Part shown: piece after piece, positions 19,056 through 27,927 of the stretch
Layout: the number at the start of each line of letters is the position of its first letter
Position numbering within the stretch: the stretch's first letter is position 1
Assembly: GCA_008690995.1 (NCBI GenBank)
Contig: VRMN01000003.1
Location: 496,001-560,000 of the forward strand
Direction: 5' to 3'
Source: Porphyridium purpureum
Lineage: Eukaryota; Rhodophyta; Bangiophyceae; Porphyridiales; Porphyridiaceae
Length of the DNA: 64,000 nucleotides
The notes under the pieces: generated by a model
What the model was told of the DNA's origin: nothing
The model's database searches: none
What the model saw: only the letters and a program-made list of their open reading frames with translations
Translations under genes and position numbers: made by a program

Positions 19056-20399
19056 ATGTGTGCCGCTTTTGCGCAGCTGCTTGTCGATTATGGCGGGAAG
19101 CCCGACTTGAGGACCCGACGAGTTGCGAAATTAAGATGCGCTAGTGTGGATTCCACCTCTCCAGTGCCGAAGTACGTGCAAAGGGGAGGTTGTCTGTACG
19201 TTGTTCCGTATGAGATTTTCCGCGTGCTGAACGTCAAGGAAAGATGGAGTACGGAGCCGATTGCGCAGGTTCTCGCCCGTGAACTGGTAGGGACAAGTCT
19301 AGAGGAGTGGAATACATTTTTTGCGAGCGGTTTGATCCGTGAATGGCGCGGGAGGGACGAAGAGGGCGCGGTCCGTCGCGATCGCCACACATCTTTGTCT
19401 TCCTTTCAGCTCATGCCGGCTGTATCACCGCGTGCTGTACTTACGCAAGGAACGCGCCTCATTCATCGATACCACGCCCACGAACGGCCGGTAAGATTTC
19501 CAACGCAGGTCAGTACCAGTGATCAACGTCATCAAGCATGTGGAGGAATTGTCAGCCTCCTCGGGATCAATGAGCGCGCTGGTGTCGCCGCCGTGACGAA
19601 GCTAGCAAACGTACCGGTCACACCTTGCGGACTTTATAATTATAATTCCGTGCTGGCATTATTACGTGTGTTTGTGCCGGAACTCGGCAGCTACAATTCG
19701 CCACACCCCGTACACCGTCTTGATGGCCCCGTGACGGGCGTTTGCCTCTTTGCTCTGTCTGAAAAGGCCGCTTCACAGCTCACGGAGAAGTTCAGAGCCA
19801 GGCGCATTCGAAAGATGTATCTTGCTGAGACAGCAGGATTCTTTGACCACGAAGAAACTGTGTGTGACGCGCCCCTAAGCGTCCAAACGCAAGTCGATTT
19901 CATTTCTGGCAGGCGGCACAGGATCGGTGTCGTTGACTTTCAGAATGGGTCTCACGCGTCAACTCATATCCGACGCCTTCTTCGCTACAAAACAGACCAT
20001 GGTGAAGCGCGCTCGCTTTTATTGGTTGAGCCTCGGACTGGGCGCACCCATCAAATTCGGTGTCATCTTGCTCACTTGGGGTTCCCGATTGTAAAGGATA
20101 CGCGCTTTGAGTACAAGAGTGCCCGTGGTCCGCTGCCAGGGGTCTTACCTTCAGCAACTTTCGAAGAGGAAACAATGTCAAGAGAAACAATGCACTTAGA
20201 ACTTGCCACCGGTAGCGCGCTCCTGTGTCCGCATTGTCCACGTCTAGGTGTTAAGGACCGAAGCTTTGCAAATGACGCATCTGCAATACACTTGCATGCG
20301 CATCGCTACTGGGATATAGATGGTAGTCTAGACTTCACCGCAGAGCTGCCAAGTTGGATGAGCGGCTTCGAAGAGAGTTTAGAGGGGCGACATCTCTAG
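19056..20399 (+). CDS. RluA-family RNA pseudouridine synthase (RPUSD2/PUS9/Rib2 type)
   Basis: The 447-residue enzyme should isomerise a uridine to pseudouridine in RNA. An N-terminal segment (YVVPYEIFRVLNVKERW, then LIHRYHAHERPV) resembles the region before the catalytic domain in eukaryotic PUS8/PUS9/Rib2 and RPUSD2 proteins, which modify U32 of tRNA. The catalytic motif is HRLDGPVTG with Asp223; most RluA enzymes have HRLDxxTSG, so the two residues before Gly are changed (Val-Thr). Later motifs are present: RKMYLAE, LLLVEPRTGRTHQIRCHLAHLGFPIVKD (Arg-Thr-His-Gln-Ile-Arg signature). The deaminase domain found in yeast Rib2 is absent. The frame opens at 18966; Met at 19056 is a reasonable alternative and I use it. 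The RNA target is inferred. Confidence 0.88.
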   Translation: MCAAFAQLLVDYGGKPDLRTRRVAKLRCASVDSTSPVPKYVQRGGCLYVVPYEIFRVLNVKERWSTEPIAQVLARELVGTSLEEWNTFFASGLIREWRGRDEEGAVRRDRHTSLSSFQLMPAVSPRAVLTQGTRLIHRYHAHERPVRFPTQVSTSDQRHQACGGIVSLLGINERAGVAAVTKLANVPVTPCGLYNYNSVLALLRVFVPELGSYNSPHPVHRLDGPVTGVCLFALSEKAASQLTEKFRARRIRKMYLAETAGFFDHEETVCDAPLSVQTQVDFISGRRHRIGVVDFQNGSHASTHIRRLLRYKTDHGEARSLLLVEPRTGRTHQIRCHLAHLGFPIVKDTRFEYKSARGPLPGVLPSATFEEETMSRETMHLELATGSALLCPHCPRLGVKDRSFANDASAIHLHAHRYWDIDGSLDFTAELPSWMSGFEESLEGRHL

Positions 20400-20547
20400 G
20401 CTTGAACCCTGAGGGTGAAATTGGCACGAGACTACGGAAGCATCATGATTTGAATAGTCCATAGCTTAAATATCCCAATAAGTAGAAAAGCGACCGGAGT
20501 GGTGCTGTACAGAAAACATTTCGCAGCACTTTCTGTCGCCTAGCTCG

Positions 20548-21999
20548 CTACAAGGCAAAGACGAGCGCCGCCGACATGCCATAGAAGACCGGCGACATCC
20601 ATCGAAAGGTGACATCCAAACGACCACAAGTCGTCATGACTTTCTCAGATTCCCACGGCATACTCCGAGTGATGGAAGCAAAGATAAGCCCCGACTTTGC
20701 TTGTATTGGCTGAACCGCCTTCAAAGTGCCAAGACGCTGCTGCTTTGGAAACTCTGGCTGAGTGCTTGGAAGCTCCTTCTCCAAAGCTTCCCGAGCACGA
20801 CGCAGCTTGCGCGCTTGTTTCCGAGCGTAGGTGACCAAAGCGTATTCAACAAGGTGCAGGGTGCAAAACCCCATCGACACGAGCACGAAAACGTTCAGTT
20901 TCGTATCATACTGGATCGGCGGGAGCCCCGTCAAGATCGCATTATTCAAATTCACTAACGCCAGGACCGGGACCACAGCTGCAGTGACGCGCGCCGGCGC
21001 AGCCTCGGCACCAATGAACAACCCCACGTACGAAACAATGTACGAAATGACTGAAGGCACAATGCCGAAGATGGAGTAAAAATAATTGTTTCGCTGCATA
21101 TCATACAGGGCATGAAAGTAGCTACTGTTGCCGGTCAAGTCGGCGTCCCCAACAAGCAGGCCAATGGGCCTAGCAACTTTCTTCTCGCCCACTTCGTAAC
21201 GAAAATTCTGCAGCACAAAACTTGGCGGGTTGTTGATCGGCGGTATGACGGACGCATTTTCAACCATCGGAACCAGTACAGTCAAGCTCGCGGGGTCAAC
21301 AAACATGGCGAAATTAGCCCCACACTTTGAGGTCAAGTCCGCCGGTAGGTCCGCGAAATTGAACGCGCAACGCGTCAAGTACTGCACCCTCATGCTGGCA
21401 GCAACACGTCCCTCGGACGTCGAAATCAAGTGCATACCTCCACTTTGCCCCGCTGAGACGGCATCACGAATGTCAAAATCGTTCGTCGATATGCGGCGGT
21501 TTTCCATCTCCAGAATGGGGAACCAGAGCGTTAATGCATCTTGGTACAGATATTTGACCTCAGTGTCTCCTCCGTCCAGCGAGAACGGCTTGAAAGCCAA
21601 GCGACAATCGGTCCAGGACAGAGTGATGTCCATGAGTATGTTCATATCCTGCGCCTTCTCATTGACATGAAAAACATTAATAAAATCCACAAATACCAGC
21701 ACCTCAAGCGGGCCTTGCGACTGAAAATCCTGGAAGGTGCGGCGCCGCCAAACACGCGGATGCTCAGTGCTCACATACTCGGTCAACAAAAAATCGATCG
21801 CTTCCTTGGATGTTGTCACATTGGCGGGAAACTCTACCGAGCGCAGGCACTCGTTGGTGCCCCCGACCGGTGCTTGCGCGTTCGCAACGAACACAGTCGG
21901 CTTTCCTCGCCATCCCAGCGCCAAAATGAGCGCGAGAACGACACCAGGTGCCGCGTGAGTAACGATACGCGGCCACATACTACAGGCGCCAGTGCGCAT
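20548..21999 (-). CDS. Cys-loop pentameric ligand-gated ion channel homologue
   Basis: This 483-residue protein has the full layout of a Cys-loop receptor subunit. A signal peptide (to about residue 42) precedes a beta-rich ligand-binding domain with the conserved Trp and the WxDxRLxxxP-like WTDCRLAFKP (129-138), LWFPILEMEN (159-168), and a Cys loop C211 to C226 reading CAFNFADLPADLTSKC. The loop has 14 residues between the cysteines; animal receptors have 13. Membrane segments are M1 (about 306-329), M2 (335-358), M3 (367-391) and M4 (466-483), with a basic cytoplasmic M3-M4 loop of about 75 residues. M2 begins AAPARVTAA: Pro-Ala-Arg here is the selectivity-filter signature of anion-conducting members. 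The M2-M3 link GLPPIQYDTK matches the family. The ligand is unknown. Land plants lack such receptors, which makes an algal member unusual. Confidence 0.88.
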   Translation of the reverse strand: MRTGACSMWPRIVTHAAPGVVLALILALGWRGKPTVFVANAQAPVGGTNECLRSVEFPANVTTSKEAIDFLLTEYVSTEHPRVWRRRTFQDFQSQGPLEVLVFVDFINVFHVNEKAQDMNILMDITLSWTDCRLAFKPFSLDGGDTEVKYLYQDALTLWFPILEMENRRISTNDFDIRDAVSAGQSGGMHLISTSEGRVAASMRVQYLTRCAFNFADLPADLTSKCGANFAMFVDPASLTVLVPMVENASVIPPINNPPSFVLQNFRYEVGEKKVARPIGLLVGDADLTGNSSYFHALYDMQRNNYFYSIFGIVPSVISYIVSYVGLFIGAEAAPARVTAAVVPVLALVNLNNAILTGLPPIQYDTKLNVFVLVSMGFCTLHLVEYALVTYARKQARKLRRAREALEKELPSTQPEFPKQQRLGTLKAVQPIQAKSGLIFASITRSMPWESEKVMTTCGRLDVTFRWMSPVFYGMSAALVFAL

Positions 22000-22153
22000 G
22001 TACCCAGCTGAAGACAGGCTTCAAACAATGGTCGCGCTCACATGTTTCTTGCTGGAAATTCTCCGTTGCGCAAATATCTACCATGGAGATGAATCAACAT
22101 CCGAAAGTGATTTACTTCTGAAGAAGAAGAAAGTGGCAGGCGTGCAACAGAGC

Positions 22154-23542
22154 TCAGCGCGACGCGAGGTTCGCGCGAAAACGCCCTGCGCATGTGCGGT
22201 CATTTTTGACAATGAGCAAGTCATGGAATGACTGCCAATGCGGCATATTCCTGCGCTGCAGGATGGTTTGTTCAGCCAGCTGGGCAAACGGCGAGTCCCG
22301 GCATTCTAAGAGAAATTCGGTCCTCAGAAAGCTAGTGTTCATCGAGCGCTTGTCCTGAGCGATGCCTAGAACGGCGAGCTGGTAGCCGGACGTGGCCATC
22401 TGAAGGCTGATGTTCACATCTGTTTCGATACCTTCTAGCAGCACGGACGTACGTCTGCTGATGCCTTTCCGCTTTCCAATCGTAGAGGCGTGCACCGGGA
22501 ATCCGGACGATGGGATAGCACGCGTGCGGAGCAGAGATGAGGATACCGGAACCACATCCACATAAGCAAGACTTACCTTACCCTGCATGTAAGGAATGTA
22601 CCGCACATCACGTGATGTGCACAGACAAGTCAGGAGCGGCGAGCTCAAGCAATGTTCACCGAAAAGCTCCAGAGACTTGTGCCCGGACACCAGAAAGCCT
22701 ACTGACGAGGACACGGCACCGACATCCGGGTCTCTTTCCAGCAGCGCCTGTGCCTCCTCAACCCATGCTAAGGACGGAAGAAATCGATCAGACGCATCCA
22801 GCACAAGCAACATATCAAGCTGGCTCACCCGAAGCGCTGTGTTGTAGCACTCAGAACGCGTCAAGCCGGGACGCACAAGAATCATGTGCTTTGACTTGGA
22901 AAAAACGAGCTGCAGGTTCTGCACGAAATGAGAGGCGCAGGTATCATGCTCAGCACTGGGCGCGTGACGAGAAGGAACAGCGGAGGCGGGCCGGCACGAC
23001 ACGCAGATGAAAAGCTCGTCGAGTGATAGCGCGCGGAGCTTTGTGGCGAATTCGGCCGTGCGTGAGACCAACGAATCGCTTGTGACTAGCTCTTCGAGAT
23101 CAGGAGCGACGTACACCACGCCGCCCACGCCTAATGAAAACATGTCGCTCTCGGAGACCTGTGGGCCGGAGCAGCAGGGCTGCGTGGCGATCGTCTTTGC
23201 AATGCGCTCGTCCTTGGAGCAGATGCCCATGCGATCTGCGTACACGAGCGTGCGGAAGGTCTCGAGGGAGCCGCTCCGCCGAGTGTGCACGAGCGCGCTG
23301 TACGCCAGCAAGCACAGGAACAGCGCGCTCAGCACGTCCACGCCGCGCCCGGCCTTGTGCAGCGGCAGCAGCACCCGGGCGTCCAGCAGCAGGCGCTGCG
23401 TGCCCTTGTCCACATGCTCCACCACGCGCTCCACGGTGCGCGACGTCCGTCCCATCCAGCGCCTCATGGGCGCCATCCTGCCTCCCTCCCGCTGAATCTC
23501 CATGCCGGAACTCCCCCGACCAACCGGATCAACGCCGCGCAC
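22154..23542 (-). CDS. GT2-like (GT-A fold) membrane glycosyltransferase
   Basis: This 462-residue protein is a probable type II membrane glycosyltransferase. One hydrophobic segment (VDVLSALFLCLLAYSALVHT, about residues 68-87) follows a basic N-terminus. The lumenal part contains a GT-A/GT2-like core: LTRSECYNTALRVSQLDMLL, then VLDASDRFLPSLAWVEEA, resembling the GxxxARNxG...FLDxDD...P.WL pattern of family 2, and DPDVGAVSSSVGF. The DAD-type metal site is changed to DASD. A C-terminal segment resembles the acceptor half of GT2 enzymes. The sugar and acceptor cannot be assigned. Other starts at Met14, Met23 or Met26 are possible. It is divergent from ALB3. Confidence 0.65.
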   Translation of the reverse strand: MRGVDPVGRGSSGMEIQREGGRMAPMRRWMGRTSRTVERVVEHVDKGTQRLLLDARVLLPLHKAGRGVDVLSALFLCLLAYSALVHTRRSGSLETFRTLVYADRMGICSKDERIAKTIATQPCCSGPQVSESDMFSLGVGGVVYVAPDLEELVTSDSLVSRTAEFATKLRALSLDELFICVSCRPASAVPSRHAPSAEHDTCASHFVQNLQLVFSKSKHMILVRPGLTRSECYNTALRVSQLDMLLVLDASDRFLPSLAWVEEAQALLERDPDVGAVSSSVGFLVSGHKSLELFGEHCLSSPLLTCLCTSRDVRYIPYMQGKVSLAYVDVVPVSSSLLRTRAIPSSGFPVHASTIGKRKGISRRTSVLLEGIETDVNISLQMATSGYQLAVLGIAQDKRSMNTSFLRTEFLLECRDSPFAQLAEQTILQRRNMPHWQSFHDLLIVKNDRTCAGRFRANLASR

Positions 23543-24074
23543 GCCGCGCCATCATGCGGGCTCGCGGTCCCGCCAAGCTGTCCATGCGCGCTCACCACTG
23601 CGTGTTTCGTTCGTCTGCACAGCCACGTGTGTTCTCACTGTACCTGCTCCAATCGACCGGAGTACAGTGCACGCACGCACGCTCGCTCGTCACGCAGAAC
23701 CCTAGAACGTGTTCCGCTGTACCCATGCAGCTGTACTTGCGTGACGCGGCGGGGCCAGCGAATCTCGAACGAGACGGCATGGCGTGAAGCGCAGTCGTGC
23801 GTGTAGCAGAGAGCGAGAGAGAGAAGAAAATGAGACGCGCGCCTAGTGGAATCGCGGCGCGAGGTACAGTGTGTTGGCGCTGCTTGGGACGGTCGAGTCG
23901 ATCGCCATCTGCGTGATCATGCATGCGTGCCGCAGTGGAGGCTTGAGGGGTGAATGGCGGTAGAGGGTGAAGACGCACGCGGCGGGGAGGGTGTGGGTTT
24001 GGTGGAGCGGAACGGAACGGAACGGAACGGAACGGGACGCGTGGTTAGGGGAGTGGTGCGCTGCAGGAGACGGA
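23543..24074. promoter_or_regulatory. divergent promoter region, GT2-like gene / ALB3
   Basis: About 530 bp separate the divergent start codons. It includes a pentanucleotide repeat (24008-24037) about 40 bp upstream of the ALB3 start and a purine-rich stretch near 23806-23830 on the plus strand. No TATA box is clear. Confidence 0.4.
24008..24037. repeat. (CGGAA)5 pentanucleotide repeat
   Basis: Five perfect CGGAA units followed by one CGGGA lie just upstream of the ALB3 coding region, probably within its promoter or 5' leader. Confidence 0.9.
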
Positions 24075-25280
24075 ATGGAGATGGGATTTGTGGGCACCCA
24101 CCTGGGCGCCCGCGGAGCGCTGCACGCGCAAGTTCAAGCGAGCCGCGCGTGTGTGCGCTCGGATCGCAGCGCGTGGCGTCCCGAAAGCCATGCGCCGGCG
24201 CGGCGTAGTGCATTGCCGCTCCATTCGCGCGGGATGAAGATGGTGGCGGGAACGGGCGTGGACATGGCGTTCAGCGAGCTGCTGGCGCAGAACTCCCACG
24301 TCGTCGCCGCGCACGCGCTGATGAGCTTGCAGATGTTGGCGGACGCCGCGGCCTCCGTGAGCCCTGATGACGCAAAGCAGGTGCTCGAGGAGGCCGCCAA
24401 GCCGGGCCTCTTTGGTCAGTTTGTGAACCTGATCGAGCTTGCGATTGGAGGCATTCATGGCGGCCTGGGCTCTGTGGGTTTGGGTTCCAATACGTGGGGA
24501 TTCTCCATCATTGCGTTCACCATCGTGGTCAAGGCCCTGACTTTCCCGCTCAATTTCAAGCAAATGTCCTCCACGATTAAGATGCAGGAGATCCAGCCCC
24601 GCCTCAAGGAAATTCAGACAAAGTACCGTGACAATCCCCAGGTCATGAACCAGATGATTGCCGAAATGTACCAAAAGGAACAGATCAACCCTTTGGCAGG
24701 CTGCCTTCCCGTCCTGGCGCAACTACCAATTTGGATTGGTTTGTACCGCGCGGTGCTTAATTTAGCGGAGGAGAACAAACTCCAAGAATCATTTTTCTGG
24801 CTCCCTTCGTTGCAGGGGCCTGTGGTGAGCAGTTCGGAGGGTGGCCTCAAAGTCTGGCTCTTCCCATTCGTCAATGGCGCCCCGCCAGTCGGCTGGCACG
24901 ACGCGCTTTGCTACCTTGTATTGCCGGTCGCCCTCGTGCTTTCGCAGGTTTGGTCTCAGCGTGTGCTTACGCCTCCGTCAGACGACCCGCAGATGCAGCA
25001 GACACAAAAAATTCTCCAATTCATGCCTTTGCTCATTGGCTGGTTCTCGCTAAATGTGCCTTCCGCCCTTGGCCTGTACTGGGTGGCTAACAACTTCTTA
25101 TCAACGGGGCAAACCATCCTCATTCGGAAGAGCCTCGGTGCAACCAATCCGGCCATGTCGGGCCCGTCGGGTGGTGCTGATTCGCCTTCGGAGGAATCCA
25201 AGGTCATTGACGTGACTGGATTTGATGCTGGGACGACAAAGAAGAGCGGTAAGGGTGGGAAAAAGTCAAAGAGAAAGTAG
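24075..25280 (+). CDS. ALB3: ALB3/YidC/Oxa1 thylakoid membrane insertase
   Basis: This 401-residue protein inserts proteins, notably photosynthetic subunits, into the thylakoid membrane. An N-terminal region of about 60 residues rich in Arg, Ala and His is a likely transit peptide. The insertase core shows the family pattern: a first membrane helix with FSIIAFTIVVKALTFPLNF, the amphipathic Lys/Gln-rich segment QPRLKEIQTKYRDNPQ and MYQKEQINPLAGCLPVLAQL, then PIWIGLYRAV, a helix near CYLVLPVALVLSQVW, and FMPLLIGWFSLNVPSALGLYW. The C-terminus is very basic (SGKGGKKSKRK), which could contact ribosomes or SRP. The ATG at 24075, or 24081, begins the targeting sequence; the frame extends to 23967 through the CGGAA repeat. 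Confidence 0.94.
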   Translation: MEMGFVGTHLGARGALHAQVQASRACVRSDRSAWRPESHAPARRSALPLHSRGMKMVAGTGVDMAFSELLAQNSHVVAAHALMSLQMLADAAASVSPDDAKQVLEEAAKPGLFGQFVNLIELAIGGIHGGLGSVGLGSNTWGFSIIAFTIVVKALTFPLNFKQMSSTIKMQEIQPRLKEIQTKYRDNPQVMNQMIAEMYQKEQINPLAGCLPVLAQLPIWIGLYRAVLNLAEENKLQESFFWLPSLQGPVVSSSEGGLKVWLFPFVNGAPPVGWHDALCYLVLPVALVLSQVWSQRVLTPPSDDPQMQQTQKILQFMPLLIGWFSLNVPSALGLYWVANNFLSTGQTILIRKSLGATNPAMSGPSGGADSPSEESKVIDVTGFDAGTTKKSGKGGKKSKRK

Positions 25281-25547
25281 CCTTTCGTCTTTGTTTTGTT
25301 AGTCTCGACTCGTTGGTCGAGATCGTGAACGTAACTTTCGACGAGGGTAGGAAGAGGAGGAGGAGACAAGAACGGCAAAAGAAATTACCTTACTGTGGCA
25401 AACAAGCAAACAAGCAGACACGCATTTGCAGAGAAGAGCGTGTGATCGTGCCAATCGTCATCTACAAAGAATTAAACGCTCAGCGCCTATTGGTGTTCAA
25501 GCCTGTGCTCTTTGCGCTCACAAGTAACAGGATGAGCCGTACGGCCA

Positions 25548-26936
25548 TCAGCCACAACCCTCAGGAAGGCTGAGCGCGAGCTGCACGGTCAATCCACAGT
25601 ACGTGCTTGGCGTGAGCTTCAGAAGCGCTTCGCGTTCGCTGGAGGGCAGCTGTTCAGGTAGCTCACGAATGAATGTATGGAGGGTTTCCTGTGTTACACT
25701 CTGACCCTGTGTAAGCTTCTTGAGCGCTTCGTATGGCGCCTCCATGCGATACTTGCGCATCACAGTCTGAATGGGCTCCGCCAAAAGCTCCCAGTGCTCA
25801 TCGAGTTCGCTCGCCACCACTGAGCGATTCACCTCGCCTTTCTTCAGCCCAAAAAGTAAAGATGAGTATCCAATAACCGAGTAGGCGAATCCCACGCCCA
25901 AATTTCGCAACACTGTCGAGTCCGTAAGATCGCGCTGCATTCGGCTAATCGGCAGTTTGCTCCCGATGTGCGCCATCAGCGCGTTCGCTATTCCCAAATT
26001 CCCTTCAGCGTTCTCAAAATCGATTGGGTTCACCTTGTGTGGCATCGTTGACGATCCGACCTCGCCTTCAATTCGCTTCTGTTTAAAGTAGCCCAGCGAA
26101 ATGTAGGTCCACATGTCCTTGCACAGGTCTAATAGCACTGTATTGAGCCTCTGAAACGCGTCGAACAGTTCCGCAATGAAGTCGTGCGGTTCGATCTGGG
26201 TGGTGTGCGAATTCCAATCCAGTCCCAGGCTTTGAACAAACGTGCGCGAGACATCCAACCAGTCAACGTCCGGATACGCCGCCACGTGCGCGTTGAAGTT
26301 GCCTACGGCACCGTTAAACTTTCCGAGGATACGCACGCTGCGAATGCTGTCGATTTGGCGCGCGAGCCTGTGTGCAAAGATCGAAAACTCCTTTCCAATG
26401 GAGCTGGGCGTGGCGCTCTGTCCGTGCGTGCGAGACATCATAAACACGGAGGCGTGTTCCCGACTGAGCGCACACAGCGTGTTGAGCAACGTGCTGAGAT
26501 GTGACGAATCCACGGCGGCGCGCGCTTGCCGCAAGCTCAGTGCCCAAGACAAATTGTTCACATCCTCGGATGTACAAGCGAAGTGGAAGAACTCTGACGC
26601 AACCTTCAGCTCAGGATGTTCTTGCACAGCCTCTTTCAGATAGTACTCGGCTGCTTTGAGGTCGTGCCGCGTCGTGGCCTCGATCTCTTTCACACGCTCT
26701 GCCGCTTTCAGATCAAAGCCGTCCACTAGCGCGTCCAGCCATTGCACCGCGTCGTCCGAGAGCGCGTCCATGTGTTCGAAACGAGCGTCCGCGCACAAGA
26801 ACTTGAGCCATGCTACCTCCACTCGGCACCGGTTACGGATCAGCGCAAACTCGGAGAAGTAAGGGCTTAGCGCGAAGGTCTTGGAGAAATAGCGCCCGTC
26901 CACGGGCGACACAGCGGTCAATGCATTCAGATCCAT
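25548..26936 (-). CDS. PURB: adenylosuccinate lyase, bacterial PurB type
   Basis: The 462-residue enzyme acts twice in purine synthesis: it releases fumarate from SAICAR and from adenylosuccinate. The start MDLNALTAVSPVDGRY and the rest follow the E. coli PurB type, which plants also use, not the animal type. The fumarase-superfamily signature SSTMPHKVNPIDFENAEGN is intact, with SRTHGQSATPSSIGKE and the TTQIEPHD segment that contributes catalytic residues. No targeting extension is present before Met1, unlike many plant enzymes, so a cytosolic location is possible. Confidence 0.96.
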   Translation of the reverse strand: MDLNALTAVSPVDGRYFSKTFALSPYFSEFALIRNRCRVEVAWLKFLCADARFEHMDALSDDAVQWLDALVDGFDLKAAERVKEIEATTRHDLKAAEYYLKEAVQEHPELKVASEFFHFACTSEDVNNLSWALSLRQARAAVDSSHLSTLLNTLCALSREHASVFMMSRTHGQSATPSSIGKEFSIFAHRLARQIDSIRSVRILGKFNGAVGNFNAHVAAYPDVDWLDVSRTFVQSLGLDWNSHTTQIEPHDFIAELFDAFQRLNTVLLDLCKDMWTYISLGYFKQKRIEGEVGSSTMPHKVNPIDFENAEGNLGIANALMAHIGSKLPISRMQRDLTDSTVLRNLGVGFAYSVIGYSSLLFGLKKGEVNRSVVASELDEHWELLAEPIQTVMRKYRMEAPYEALKKLTQGQSVTQETLHTFIRELPEQLPSSEREALLKLTPSTYCGLTVQLALSLPEGCG

Positions 26937-27093
26937 ACTGCGCGTTCTTTCCCCGCTGATTGTATTGACTTTTTAGTGCTCCCCAACGCACGTTTAGCAA
27001 ACCTCTTGGATCGCGACTGACCGCCTTGACGTGATGCACAATGTGCGTGTGCCGCCGTCGAGGCAGAATGGGATTTTATTTCGAGCTCGGTTG

Positions 27094-27642
27094 CTATGCA
27101 TCGAGGTCGTAGTCATCGCGTTTCTCATTAAAAGATACAACTTTGCGCTGAATCTTGCTGCCATCGGCCCAGGTTATGAAGTCTTCCATGTTGCGCGTCA
27201 CAAGGATCGCTGGGTCAGTGATAACTTTTGGTCCGATACGAATGTGGCCCTGCTCGATAAACCGGACGGCGAGGTTCAGCGTCTCGGCAAAGTTCAGACG
27301 CACAAGCATGACTGGAAGCCGCCGTCTGCATATGGCAGAGACAGTCATCTTGCTCACTTGATCCAGGCCGTTCTTTGCTGCGATGAAGCCCGCGTCGAAC
27401 AATTTGTTGAGCATATCATCGGTGAAGCGGATTCGCATCATGTCATCTTCCGGGAGCGCCTTGAGAAGCAGTGCCAGCTTTTGGAGCTTGCCCACCACCT
27501 TACTATACGTGGTGTAATCTTGCGCGTCCTGCACGTAGTACCGGCGACACACCGTGGCCTCACGGCGCCCTCCTTCCCGCTTCCATTGCAGAAAGTCGGA
27601 CTTTTTCAGCAGCTTGTACTCATGATGTTTGAGCTGCCGCAT
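27094..27642 (-). CDS. IMP3: U3 small nucleolar RNP protein IMP3
   Basis: The 182-residue protein is IMP3, a nucleolar partner of MPP10 that helps U3 snoRNA pair with pre-rRNA during 18S maturation. It starts MRQLKHHEYKLLKKSDFL, typical of the family, and has the S4 RNA-binding domain in the second half: RRRLPVMLVRLNFAETLNLA, FIEQGHIRIGPKVITDPA and the end VTRNMEDFITWAD. Full length matches yeast and human IMP3 (about 183 residues). The gene reads away from the plus-strand coiled-coil gene, with 285 bp between their starts. Confidence 0.95.
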   Translation of the reverse strand: MRQLKHHEYKLLKKSDFLQWKREGGRREATVCRRYYVQDAQDYTTYSKVVGKLQKLALLLKALPEDDMMRIRFTDDMLNKLFDAGFIAAKNGLDQVSKMTVSAICRRRLPVMLVRLNFAETLNLAVRFIEQGHIRIGPKVITDPAILVTRNMEDFITWADGSKIQRKVVSFNEKRDDYDLDA

Positions 27643-27927
27643 TCTATGTCACGAACCACTGACACGCACACACGCCCACAACACGCGCAGCGCACCCCGC
27701 AGTCCGCCCCGGCAGCGCAAACCCGTCACGCGCCGTCCGTCATCACCCTCGCGGTAGGTACACTCCACAGTACACAAGCGTGAGGTTCAGCCGGTTCTTG
27801 AGAATGCCACGTAAATGCAGCATTCCAAAGCGATGCTGCATGACATGCGAGGGCGGATTCGTGCGGTCGCCTGGCAAGAAGCGCAAATGCATCTGGCTCG
27901 CTGGGCGGTACATGGCGTGGGAGAAAG

